From the NCBI GenBank assembly GCA_965216535.1, contig OZ244175.1:5332001-5396000 (forward strand): a DNA stretch of 64,000 nt, written 5' to 3'. A program made the translations under genes and the position numbers. This document shows, piece by piece, positions 51,549-59,683 of this stretch. The notes beneath the pieces were generated by a model. It ran no database searches. It was given only the letters and a program-made list of their open reading frames with translations, and was not told the origin of the DNA. The stretch's first letter is position 1. Every line of letters begins with the position of its first letter. This DNA is from Hoeflea_A sp965216535. Lineage in GTDB: Bacteria > Pseudomonadota > Alphaproteobacteria > Rhizobiales > Rhizobiaceae.

Positions 51549-52642
51549 GGCAGCACCTCCTCCACGACGAAATCGGAGTAGAAAAAGGCCTTGTCGACGG
51601 CCTTGCCGGCATTCTCGGCCTCTTCCCGCGTCACGATCTGGTCGCGAAAGGCTGCAGGAACGCGACGTGGCGCCATCATGTTCCAGTACACGAGCCGGGC
51701 CGCCGGATTCGAGGCTTCGAGTATCGATCGGTAAACCTGCTCGAAGACTTCCAGCGACATGTATTCAAAAATGTCGGAGAGGTTGAAGCCGTCGGCTTTG
51801 TCGCCGGTCGAGATGAACGCCTCCAGCGACCCCTGACGGATGTCCAGTCGGTCGAGGCGATCCCGGATGGTGTCGAAATGCTCGGCGCGCCAGGTCATGG
51901 GAAGGTGGTCGCCATGGCGGGCGTGCATGATCCAGTAGAGATAGGGGTTGATCGACGGATCGCAGTCGACGGCCGCATGGCGGATGCGGCGCTGCACATG
52001 TGCGGCGGGAGACCCGTCGACATGGTCGAAAAATGCCTTGTCACGGCCCAAACGTCCCATGGCAAAGCGGGAGAAGAACATCGATACCATGAGTTTCCAG
52101 CGCCAGTTGTTCCAGCGTCTGTCGAGAAACTCCTGCCGTTCCGGCTTCGGACGCGGTTCAAAGATCGCATCGACGGTGGCGCGGGAATGCACGTAAGGCA
52201 GCACCCGGTTCTTGAACAGGCGGAAATAGCGTTCGAATTTTCCACAGCCGCCGGCGCCGTGTTCGATCACGTCACTTTCGCGCGCCTTCCAGAAGGCTGC
52301 TGTGGCCTCGTCGGCGCCCTTCAGCGCCGTCGCAAGCAGTTCGGCCCGCCTGTGAGAAGGGCGCGATCCCATCAGTTCGATGAGGCCCTGATGGTCGAGA
52401 TTGCGGAAAGCACCGATGCGCAGATTGAGGCACTCGATCTGAGCCTGCGACAGGTCGACAACCACGACACGTTGCGGATCGAGGGTCAGCATAGCCAGCG
52501 CGTTGTCTCCGGCCGAGCAAATGGAAACGAGCGTCGCACCTGGCGCAGTTCCCAGCGCATCGGTCAGAACGTCAGCATCCTCCCAAAGCTGGGCGTAACG
52601 GATGTCGTCGAAATCAGCCTTGCCGGCTATCTGTGATGTCAT
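51545..52642 (-). CDS. DUF3419 / BtaA-like SAM-dependent aminocarboxypropyl transferase
   Basis: A 365-residue DUF3419 protein. VSICSAGDNALAMLTLDPQR with VVVVDLSQAQIECLNLR forms the SAM-binding Rossmann start, and SDIFEYMSLEVFEQVYRSIL is a conserved late block. The best known relative, BtaA, transfers the 3-amino-3-carboxypropyl group of SAM to diacylglycerol to make the homoserine head group of betaine lipids. No BtaB methyltransferase is adjacent, so the product here is probably not the ordinary betaine lipid. Confidence 0.82.
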   Translation of the reverse strand: MTSQIAGKADFDDIRYAQLWEDADVLTDALGTAPGATLVSICSAGDNALAMLTLDPQRVVVVDLSQAQIECLNLRIGAFRNLDHQGLIELMGSRPSHRRAELLATALKGADEATAAFWKARESDVIEHGAGGCGKFERYFRLFKNRVLPYVHSRATVDAIFEPRPKPERQEFLDRRWNNWRWKLMVSMFFSRFAMGRLGRDKAFFDHVDGSPAAHVQRRIRHAAVDCDPSINPYLYWIMHARHGDHLPMTWRAEHFDTIRDRLDRLDIRQGSLEAFISTGDKADGFNLSDIFEYMSLEVFEQVYRSILEASNPAARLVYWNMMAPRRVPAAFRDQIVTREEAENAGKAVDKAFFYSDFVVEEVLP

Positions 52643-55107
52643 GGCTGCCTCGTGACCTCGCCGCTGGTTCCGTCAACCGTCACCGTTTCGCCGTCGCGGA
52701 TCCACGCAGTCGCGCCCTTCAGCGCGACAACGCAGGGGATGCCCATCTCGCGGGCGACAATAGCCGAATGGGACAGCAAGCTGCCACGTTCGACAACGAT
52801 GGCCGATGCATTGGAAAACACCGCAATCCAGCCCGGGTCGGTGTGGCGGGCGACGAGGATATCGCCACTTTGCAGGCTCTCCTTCGACGGGTCGCGGATA
52901 ACCCGCGCCGTCGCTGTGACGGTCCCGGCCGAACAGGCAGTTCCGCTGCGCCGCGTCTCGCTGCCGGCTTCCTCGGCTTCTGTCTCGCTACCTATTTCGG
53001 CCGCGACATTGATCGCTGCCCCACTCACCGTCATGCGTTCGGGTGGATCCGGGCGGATAGCGCTGGCGTCCATCTCGGACCAACGCAGATCAGCCAGGGG
53101 CTGCAGGTTTTGGGTCGCGGTATATCCCTCGATTGCGCCGAGCAATTCGTCCACCGTCAGATAGAACACGTCGCGCGCATCCCGGAGTTGGCCGAGCGCC
53201 GCCAGCTCCCGCCCCATCGCCAGAAACACCTTTCGGGCGCGGCCGAAGATGCGGGTACGCTCAAAGCGCAGGTTTTCCCGGTCACGCACGCGCGCCTTCG
53301 CCCAGCCGACGAAGCGTTTGGCGATCCAGCGCCGAAGCGGCTTGCCGGCGGCGACGTTATCAAAATCATGAGCGTCGGATACCGTCTGATGGCCTTGCCG
53401 AGCCGGTCGGCGCGACGACGCCGCGATCGCGGCCAGCAACGCAGACGGGTCTTCGTCCAGGGTGACGCTCTCGAGCTTGAGTTCCTCAGTACAGCGGTCG
53501 CCGAAACGTTCGATGTAGGCTTCGAAGGCACGACTTAGCTGTTCGTTCTCCGCAACGGCGTCAGCGCCCCTGGCATCGATCCGGTCGGCCAGACCATCGA
53601 CGGTCGCGACGATGGCGCCCATCTCCGCGATGCGTTTTGCCGGCTCGGCAGAAATGATGTCACCCTGGCCGATCATCACGTGGTTGTGGAGTTCGAGACC
53701 AGGCTCGCCGAACCAGCGCTGCATCAGCTTGCGGGAAGCACCGAAAGCCATCATGCAGAGGAAGTCGTTGACGATCGGCGCATCCCAACGGTCGAGCAGC
53801 GAAGCCTCGATGCGTCGATATTCCTCCGCCAGAGCGCTGAGGCCAGCCGAGGCAGGGTCAAGCGACTGCGGACCGATTGCTGCATCGAGCCGACCTTGGA
53901 AATCGTCGATGGTCCGGCGCAAGCGCATGGCCTGGACTGCAAGTCCCACGCCGGCGCGCAGCATGCGACCATATTCTCGCCAGCGTGCAGCTCCTGTGAG
54001 TGTGCCCGGTCCGATCGTGGCCGTGACCGATTCCGGCAACGGCTCCGATACGCCCATCATGGTTTCCATGTGAGCCCGGTTGACGGCGAAGCCCGGCAGA
54101 AGCGCCAGTGCGCGGTACCAGTTGACGAGATTGTAGTAGACGCGTCCATCGATGCGCCCCAGCATATTCTCGAATATCGGCGCGTTGGCCGAGATCACGT
54201 CCTCGCGCACACCGACCATGCGAACGAACGCACGGTAGACGCGTGCGTAGGCATAACGGGCAAAGGAATAGGTCAGCGGCGTGACAAGGCCCGGATAGCT
54301 CTCGACGATGTTGGAGTTGTCGTAGATCACCACCTGTGGGTCCGAATGGGCCGGCGCCTTGAGTTCCGTGGTGATAGGCCGTGCCTGCAGGATATGCAGA
54401 GTGCCGTCGGCAATGGCCCATTCGATGTCTTGAGGCGCTCCGAAGGCTTCCTCTATCCCATGGGCAAGGCGCGCAACTTCCTGCGCCTGATCCGGCGTCA
54501 GGATCGTTTCGCCATCAGGCGCGGAGACAATGGCGTTTCGATCCGTATCGACCGTCCAAGTCTCACCATCCTCTTCGCCTGACACCAGTCGGTCACCGAG
54601 CCCGGCGACTGCCGAAACCACCGCATGATGGCGCAAGCCGCTCACCGGGTCGGCCGAAAAGGCGACGCCGGCCGCCGTGGCATCGATCATTGTCTGAACG
54701 ACGATGGCCGGAGCAGGATCGGCTTCGTCCAGCCCTCGCACGGCACGGTAGTCCGCGACGCTGCCTTCATGTCCCGATTGCCAGACCCGATGGGCGGCGT
54801 CAGCCACGTCGCCTGGCTCGATATTCAGCAAACTGAGGAACTGTCCGGCATGTGAGTGGTCGGTCCCATCCTCCTGAGCGCCGGAGGAGCGAACCGCGAA
54901 AGGGCCGTCACCCAGTTTTCCGATCGCCTCGGCAAGGACCTTCACAAACTCGGCTTTCAATCCGTCTTTGTCGAACGCTTCGGGAAGAACGACGAAGAAA
55001 TCAGGCGGCTTGAACCCAGCAAGGGCAAGCCTCGCAAGCGCCCTGCCCTTGCCGCCGGCCGCTTCCGGCAGGGGGGCATTTCCGGGATGCAGCACCATCG
55101 CACTCAT
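52639..55107 (-). CDS. rifampin-phosphotransferase-like dikinase (PPDK/PEP synthase family)
   Basis: An 822-residue protein with an N-terminal PEP-synthase ATP-grasp domain (about 1-290: GPFAVRSSGAQEDGTDHSHA, IEWAIADGTLHILQARPIT), a middle region of about 440 residues, and a C-terminal swivelling phospho-His domain (GSLLSHSAIVAREMGIPCVV). The PEP/pyruvate TIM barrel is absent. Length and order match rifampin phosphotransferase, which moves the beta-phosphate of ATP onto an alcohol. I infer phosphorylation of a hydroxyl on the operon's product or intermediate. It overlaps both neighbours (ATGA). Confidence 0.82.
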   Translation of the reverse strand: MSAMVLHPGNAPLPEAAGGKGRALARLALAGFKPPDFFVVLPEAFDKDGLKAEFVKVLAEAIGKLGDGPFAVRSSGAQEDGTDHSHAGQFLSLLNIEPGDVADAAHRVWQSGHEGSVADYRAVRGLDEADPAPAIVVQTMIDATAAGVAFSADPVSGLRHHAVVSAVAGLGDRLVSGEEDGETWTVDTDRNAIVSAPDGETILTPDQAQEVARLAHGIEEAFGAPQDIEWAIADGTLHILQARPITTELKAPAHSDPQVVIYDNSNIVESYPGLVTPLTYSFARYAYARVYRAFVRMVGVREDVISANAPIFENMLGRIDGRVYYNLVNWYRALALLPGFAVNRAHMETMMGVSEPLPESVTATIGPGTLTGAARWREYGRMLRAGVGLAVQAMRLRRTIDDFQGRLDAAIGPQSLDPASAGLSALAEEYRRIEASLLDRWDAPIVNDFLCMMAFGASRKLMQRWFGEPGLELHNHVMIGQGDIISAEPAKRIAEMGAIVATVDGLADRIDARGADAVAENEQLSRAFEAYIERFGDRCTEELKLESVTLDEDPSALLAAIAASSRRPARQGHQTVSDAHDFDNVAAGKPLRRWIAKRFVGWAKARVRDRENLRFERTRIFGRARKVFLAMGRELAALGQLRDARDVFYLTVDELLGAIEGYTATQNLQPLADLRWSEMDASAIRPDPPERMTVSGAAINVAAEIGSETEAEEAGSETRRSGTACSAGTVTATARVIRDPSKESLQSGDILVARHTDPGWIAVFSNASAIVVERGSLLSHSAIVAREMGIPCVVALKGATAWIRDGETVTVDGTSGEVTRQP

Positions 55108-56045
55108 GACAGCCAGTTCCCGACGATCGGCGCAAATCCTGCCGCCGTGTAGCAAACGAACACCCAAAGACCGGAGACAGTGTCGAGCCGGGCCTGCCCC
55201 TTGTCATCCGGTGCCCGGCGCATTCCGAACGCCACCCACCAGGCATAGAGCAGCATGGCCAAAGCCGGCAAACCGGTGGCTATCGCATGTCCCGTTGCCA
55301 GGCCAACGCCAATCAGCAGCAGAAATGAAAGTCCGGTCATGGCGATCCAGACCGCAGATGCACCCTGCACGCCCCAGAGGCCGGAATAGGTTTCGACCCC
55401 CTCGCGTTCGTTGTCCGGAGCCCAGATCTTGCGCCCAATCTCCAGCACGCAGCCGTTGACGAAGGACAGCGCCAGGAAAAGCACCAGGGCGCTTGCCGGA
55501 CGGCCGGAAGCCGGCAGCCATTCTGCGCCGGTAACGAAGAGGTCGAGCAGCGGCATGATCGCCATATGCGACACGAGATAGAGAATCGGGCGCGCCTTGA
55601 GCCAGTCGGGTACGAAGAACTCGACCGTCATCAGTGCCAGCCACAGCCAGACAAGCACCAGCAGAAAGAGCAGCGCCGGTTGGTAAAACCAGGTCAGAAG
55701 CACGGCCACAGGAACCAGTCCCGCGCCGATCCCAAGGATCAACCGAAGACTCACCAGACCGCGCGGGATTGGTCGCTCCGGCCGGTAGCGCCGATCATCG
55801 GGCCCGTCCTTGTACTCGTCGCAGGCCCTCAACTGAATGAAGATAATGAGCGAAACCAGAAATGCGACGGCATAGGCCGACCAGTTGGGAAAAGAGCGAC
55901 CGGCCAGCAGCGCCGATACGTTGACGCTTGCCGCGCTGAAAACGGCCAAAAGGATCGCGGTCTTTGCCAGCGGAATGCGTTCAGCCTGATAGATCCAGAG
56001 CCGTCTAAGCAGCGGCAGGTCGCGTTCCGCATCTGCCTCGGTCAC
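55104..56045 (-). CDS. UbiA-like membrane prenyltransferase
   Basis: A 313-residue protein with about eight or nine hydrophobic helices. The first Asp-rich motif region is RACDEYKDGPDDRRYRPERP with IPRG following, close to the UbiA superfamily motif, although the leading Asn is missing. The second is IWAPDNEREGVETYSGLWG. UbiA proteins join a prenyl diphosphate to an acceptor inside the membrane. The GTG start at 56045 overlaps the HMG-CoA reductase stop, arguing for coupled synthesis. Confidence 0.78.
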   Translation of the reverse strand: MTEADAERDLPLLRRLWIYQAERIPLAKTAILLAVFSAASVNVSALLAGRSFPNWSAYAVAFLVSLIIFIQLRACDEYKDGPDDRRYRPERPIPRGLVSLRLILGIGAGLVPVAVLLTWFYQPALLFLLVLVWLWLALMTVEFFVPDWLKARPILYLVSHMAIMPLLDLFVTGAEWLPASGRPASALVLFLALSFVNGCVLEIGRKIWAPDNEREGVETYSGLWGVQGASAVWIAMTGLSFLLLIGVGLATGHAIATGLPALAMLLYAWWVAFGMRRAPDDKGQARLDTVSGLWVFVCYTAAGFAPIVGNWLS

Positions 56046-57316
56046 GCGCGCTGCCTCGCATAGCGCTGATGGGCCTTGGCGAAGTGGCCGGAAGCCATGG
56101 CGGCGACAATCGAGATTTCGCCACACAGGCAAAGCGCCGCCGCCACTTCCGCAAGTGCGGCGCGTTTGCCGGCGCCCTGCAGGCCGAGGATGCGCAGACC
56201 CGCTGCCTGGCTCGGCAACCCGGTGCCACCGCCCACGGTTCCAACCAGCAGATTGGGCAATGTCACCGAAACGAACAGATCGCCGTCATGATCTTCCATT
56301 CGGGTGAACCCGACAGCCGACTCGGCCACGCATGCCGCATCCTGGCCTGTCGCGATGTAGAGGGCTGCGAGCGCGTTGGCGTAGTGAGCCTGGGCGCCCA
56401 ACTGGCCCGACAGCAGCGATCCGAGGTTGGCGATTCGGCCATAGGCCAGCATCTGATCCACGGTGCAATGCAGCTTGCGCTTAACGTCATCGGCGGGAAT
56501 GGTGGCGCTGGCGGTCACCTTGGCGCCGCGACCAGTCAACAAGCCGAGGAAGGACCCTTTCTTGTCGCCGGAGTAATTCCCCTCGACATACCAGGCCACT
56601 GGCTTAACCGGCGACTGTTCGGCGATGTGCTCGCACATGGCTGCCGTGGCGATGGTGACCATGTTCTGACCTGAGGCATCTCCGGTCTGGTAGCGGCACA
56701 GCAGGAAACAGACGTCGTTGTCCATGGCCGGTTCAAGCGACACGAGCTTGCCGTGTCGGGTGGTTGTTTCCGCCACTTCCTTGAGCTTTTCGGCGTTGAG
56801 GACCACCCAGTCGATGAAGACCCCGGTCTCCGCTGTCGATCGGAACCGGAATGCCGGCGTGCGCAACACGCCATCATACGTGAGAGCGGCTGCAATGCCG
56901 CCCGTCGTGGCGGTAATGTCAGCGCCGCGTCCATAGGAGGCGACCAGGGCCGCCTCGCTCGTCGCCAGCGGCACCAGAAAGTCACCCTGGGCGTGAATTC
57001 CGTTGATGCGCAGCGGGCCGATAATACCGACGGGCACCTTAACGGTGCCAATCATGTTTTCGATGTTGGTGTCGTAGGCTTGCAGAGAATCGGCCGTCTC
57101 ATCGTCCAGGATGAGGTCCCGATCGGCTTCCGTGGCGTCGGTATCGGCGACTATGCGGTCCCAAAACCGGCGGGTGCTGTCAGTACTCGCTCGACGGGCG
57201 GGCCTTAGTCTCTCGACCGCATGCGCCTTGGTCGCCAGTTTCCGATCCACCGCCTCGGCATCGAAGCGGCTGCGAAGACTGGCGAGCATGTCGCGGATAT
57301 GAAACGGTACAATCAC
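56042..57316 (-). CDS. HMG-CoA reductase
   Basis: About 424 residues of HMG-CoA reductase. Family blocks: ENMIGTVKVPVGIIGPLRIN, catalytic Glu in LATSEAALVASYGRGAD, GDASGQNMVT, GNYSGDKKGSFLGLLTGRGA (catalytic Lys), ATGQDAACVAES (Asp), VGGGTGLPSQ and C-terminal ASGHFAKAHQRY (His). It reduces HMG-CoA to mevalonate with NAD(P)H. The spacing looks like the class I (eukaryote/archaea-like) form. The start is uncertain: a GTG at 57316 with GGGGG upstream is chosen; an ATG at 57289 is possible. No other mevalonate-pathway gene is near. Confidence 0.93.
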   Translation of the reverse strand: MIVPFHIRDMLASLRSRFDAEAVDRKLATKAHAVERLRPARRASTDSTRRFWDRIVADTDATEADRDLILDDETADSLQAYDTNIENMIGTVKVPVGIIGPLRINGIHAQGDFLVPLATSEAALVASYGRGADITATTGGIAAALTYDGVLRTPAFRFRSTAETGVFIDWVVLNAEKLKEVAETTTRHGKLVSLEPAMDNDVCFLLCRYQTGDASGQNMVTIATAAMCEHIAEQSPVKPVAWYVEGNYSGDKKGSFLGLLTGRGAKVTASATIPADDVKRKLHCTVDQMLAYGRIANLGSLLSGQLGAQAHYANALAALYIATGQDAACVAESAVGFTRMEDHDGDLFVSVTLPNLLVGTVGGGTGLPSQAAGLRILGLQGAGKRAALAEVAAALCLCGEISIVAAMASGHFAKAHQRYARQRA

Positions 57317-57391
57317 GGTCACCCCCAAGGTCCGGGTTCTGTTTACGTCATCCCCTGTTTCGGCGGCGTTAATGCCCCTCGTGTCGCGGCA

Positions 57392-58237
57392 TCAGACCGC
57401 CAAAGCACCGCGTTCCAGCACCCTGCCGACTGCCGCCTTGGTCTCTTCGTAAAGCGGTTCAGTTGCCTGCAGCACTTCGTCGGTTTGCATCAGATCGAGA
57501 ACCCGCCAGGCTCCGACCTTCGGCTGGATCAGCAGGTCGCATCGCATGCGTCTGGTCTTTTCCTCGATGATCGTGCGCTGCATGAGCTGGCTCGCAGCAT
57601 AGAGCACGTCGATCTTGCCGGGGATCGTGCCCTCCTCGCCCTCGGGTCCGCCGGAAACATCGACACCGACGATGACGGATGCCTTGTCCTGCAAAAGATC
57701 GATCGGCACGGGGTTGGTCATGCCGCCGTCGATATGCACCACGCCGTTGATGATAACCGGATGAAAGACCGCCGGCATGGCGGCAGAAGCGGATATGGCG
57801 GGCAGCAAGGGGCCGCTGGAAAAGACCGTAAAATCGTGTTCGTAGTATCGGGTCGCCACGATCTGCGTTTCCACATTCAGATCTTCAATCAGCCTCGGCA
57901 GCGTTGGCGGCAATAGACGCTCAAGAATGCGCTCAAGGTCAAGCTCGCCCAGCCTTATCCGGCGTGTGCTCTTCAGCTCTTCGAGGCTTTTGACCCGCAA
58001 CTCCCATATGCTGGCCAGGATCGCCGAGTGATCGCCGAACCGATCCATCAGGTATTCGCGAAGATCTTCGCCGTTCATGCCATGGGCGTAACAGGCTCCG
58101 AGGATCGCTCCGATGGAGGTCCCGGCGATCGAAGTCGGCCGCAGACCGAGATCGTCCAGGGCGCGCAGCACGTGGACATGCGCAATGCCTCTGGCGCCTC
58201 CGGCTCCCAGTGCCAGTCCGATCGAGTGTTCGCTCAT
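57392..58237 (-). CDS. patatin-like phospholipase
   Basis: A 281-residue patatin family lipase: oxyanion motif LGAGGARGIAHVHVLRAL, nucleophile Ser in AGTSIGAILGACYA and the dyad Asp in VVHIDGGMTNPVPID. There is no signal peptide. It probably releases fatty acids from membrane lipid or hydrolyses another acyl ester. It is upstream of the HMG-CoA reductase gene by 75 bp in the same direction and may be the first gene of the lipid operon, though it is not joined by overlap like the others. Confidence 0.9.
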   Translation of the reverse strand: MSEHSIGLALGAGGARGIAHVHVLRALDDLGLRPTSIAGTSIGAILGACYAHGMNGEDLREYLMDRFGDHSAILASIWELRVKSLEELKSTRRIRLGELDLERILERLLPPTLPRLIEDLNVETQIVATRYYEHDFTVFSSGPLLPAISASAAMPAVFHPVIINGVVHIDGGMTNPVPIDLLQDKASVIVGVDVSGGPEGEEGTIPGKIDVLYAASQLMQRTIIEEKTRRMRCDLLIQPKVGAWRVLDLMQTDEVLQATEPLYEETKAAVGRVLERGALAV

Positions 58238-58270
58238 GCGCGTCGTTGCCCAAGTCTGCTTTGTCAGTTG

Positions 58271-58299
58271 AACCTATGCACACTATGGCTTCGATTCAA
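58271..58299 (-). promoter_or_regulatory. candidate promoter for the patatin/lipid operon
   Basis: Minus-strand -35 TTGAAT (58299-58294) and -10 TAGGTT (58276-58271) are 17 bp apart, about 34 bp before the patatin start. No operator-like palindrome is evident. The remainder of the 166-bp gap to 58403 shows nothing clear. Confidence 0.4.
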
Positions 58300-58403
58300 T
58301 TGCCAGACACATCAAGCCAATAGGGACTCCACTGTTTTCAGAATCTATTGAAGGGGTTATTGCAGGTTACTTAGGCGGAGATTCAAATACTTCGCGGATC
58401 GAT

Positions 58404-59294
58404 TCAACGCTTGGCTCGGTCTTCCGAAACGGCTTTCAGAGTAGCCTCCAAAGTACGCGACCTGTCGCGCGTCCGGCGGGTCTCGGTGCCAAAACGCGAC
58501 GCGTCCAGGATACGCATGATGTCGGCGGCACCCTGATGATATCCGGGAGGCAGATCGAGTGAGGCGAAGGTGTCGCGTATCTCTTCCATCTCCCGCACCC
58601 AGCGCCCGGCATCTGCCGGCAGGCGCGGTATGGTGGCCCGGGCGCGGCGCATGAGATCGGGCTGGCTGCCGGTGAATTCGTCCAGGAATGCTTCGAGAAA
58701 ACCCATATCCTCGGCCGACAGCATGGCGGCGGTCAGAAGCGAATTGACGCCCTTGGTCACCGATGCATAGCTCATCTTGAAGCCGGAGGCCGACCCGATA
58801 GCGTCGCCGAGATCGATCACCCGGAAGGCTATGCCGTCCATGCCAGTGAGAATGTGCGATCGGGCTCCGGATACATAAAGTCGCGGTAAGCCGTTGTCCG
58901 ACGGAGGTGGGCCGACGATGCCGCCGTCGACAAAATCGACCGGCGATCCGTCAAATGCGCCGGCGATCTCGTTCACATGCGCCGGTGAAACGGCATTGCC
59001 TTCAACAAATACGAACGAGGCGTCTGCTGCCTTGGTGGCGTCCGCCAAACGGCGCGCCTCCTGTTCGGCGACAGCCGGCGGCAATACCGAAAAGACAATT
59101 TCGCTGGATGCCGCCAGTTCCTGGTAGTCTGGGAAAGAAGCAATACCGGCTTCCTGAGCCCGAGTCAGGCTTTCCGCACTGCGCCCCGAAAACACCGCGC
59201 CAACCTCGTATCCGGCCGCCTTGAGCCGGCCGGCGATTGCCGCACCCATTTCGCCGATACCGAGAAGGCCGACTTTGACAGCCTTTGCGCTCAT
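58404..59294 (-). CDS. NAD(P)-dependent oxidoreductase with DUF1932 domain
   Basis: A 296-residue protein of the 6-phosphogluconate/3-hydroxyisobutyrate dehydrogenase superfamily. The Rossmann motif is VGLLGIGEMGAAIAGRLKAA; the C-terminal helical DUF1932 domain begins near residue 190 after GSASGFKMSYASVTKG (the conserved Lys). It presumably oxidises a hydroxy acid. It is the last gene of the aromatic catabolic run and overlaps the RidA-like gene. Confidence 0.85.
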   Translation of the reverse strand: MSAKAVKVGLLGIGEMGAAIAGRLKAAGYEVGAVFSGRSAESLTRAQEAGIASFPDYQELAASSEIVFSVLPPAVAEQEARRLADATKAADASFVFVEGNAVSPAHVNEIAGAFDGSPVDFVDGGIVGPPPSDNGLPRLYVSGARSHILTGMDGIAFRVIDLGDAIGSASGFKMSYASVTKGVNSLLTAAMLSAEDMGFLEAFLDEFTGSQPDLMRRARATIPRLPADAGRWVREMEEIRDTFASLDLPPGYHQGAADIMRILDASRFGTETRRTRDRSRTLEATLKAVSEDRAKR

Positions 59295-59683
59295 GTCTCC
59301 TCATTCACCACCGCTGTGGCGACGATTTGCAGGCAACAGCCCTCGGGAAGCATCGTCTGGTGCGCCTGGCGTGCCGGTCGCTTTGCCGGGTCAGGGTAAA
59401 GGCGCAGCCAATGCGGATTGACCAGCGGCCTGTCACCTTTGTCGGCAAAATAGAGATCGATCTTTACCACATCCTGAAGTTCGGCTCCTCCTTCTTCCAG
59501 TATCGCTTCGAGATAGTCAAAAACCAACGCGATCTGGCGCACCTTGTCTTCGGGATAGGTGTCGCTGTCGAGCTCCTTGCCCAGAATGGACGACGTGATC
59601 AGGAGCCCGCGGTGAATGGCGGCGTTCGGAACCGGGTTCGTATGCTGCGCGGCCCGGCGGCTGGTAATCGAGCGGACGATCAG
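59291..59683 (-). CDS. RidA/YjgF family protein with a non-standard start
   Basis: About 130 residues, the normal RidA length. Recognisable blocks are VRQIALVFDYLEAILEEGGA, VVKIDLYFADKGDRPLVNP and the substrate-binding Arg in KRPARQAHQTMLP. RidA proteins hydrolyse enamine/imine intermediates or act on related acids. The homologous frame has no ATG, GTG or TTG before the conserved N-terminus. A CTG at 59683, overlapping the preceding stop as CTGA and preceded by GGGGGG, is the most likely start. A GTG-started fragment from 59542 would lack the first third of the fold. Confidence 0.75.
   Translation of the reverse strand: MIVRSITSRRAAQHTNPVPNAAIHRGLLITSSILGKELDSDTYPEDKVRQIALVFDYLEAILEEGGAELQDVVKIDLYFADKGDRPLVNPHWLRLYPDPAKRPARQAHQTMLPEGCCLQIVATAVVNEET

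Noticed and set aside
56042..57316. Reading the HMG-CoA reductase as evidence for a mevalonate pathway for isoprenoids here
   Set aside because: No HMG-CoA synthase, mevalonate kinase, phosphomevalonate kinase or decarboxylase gene is in the window.
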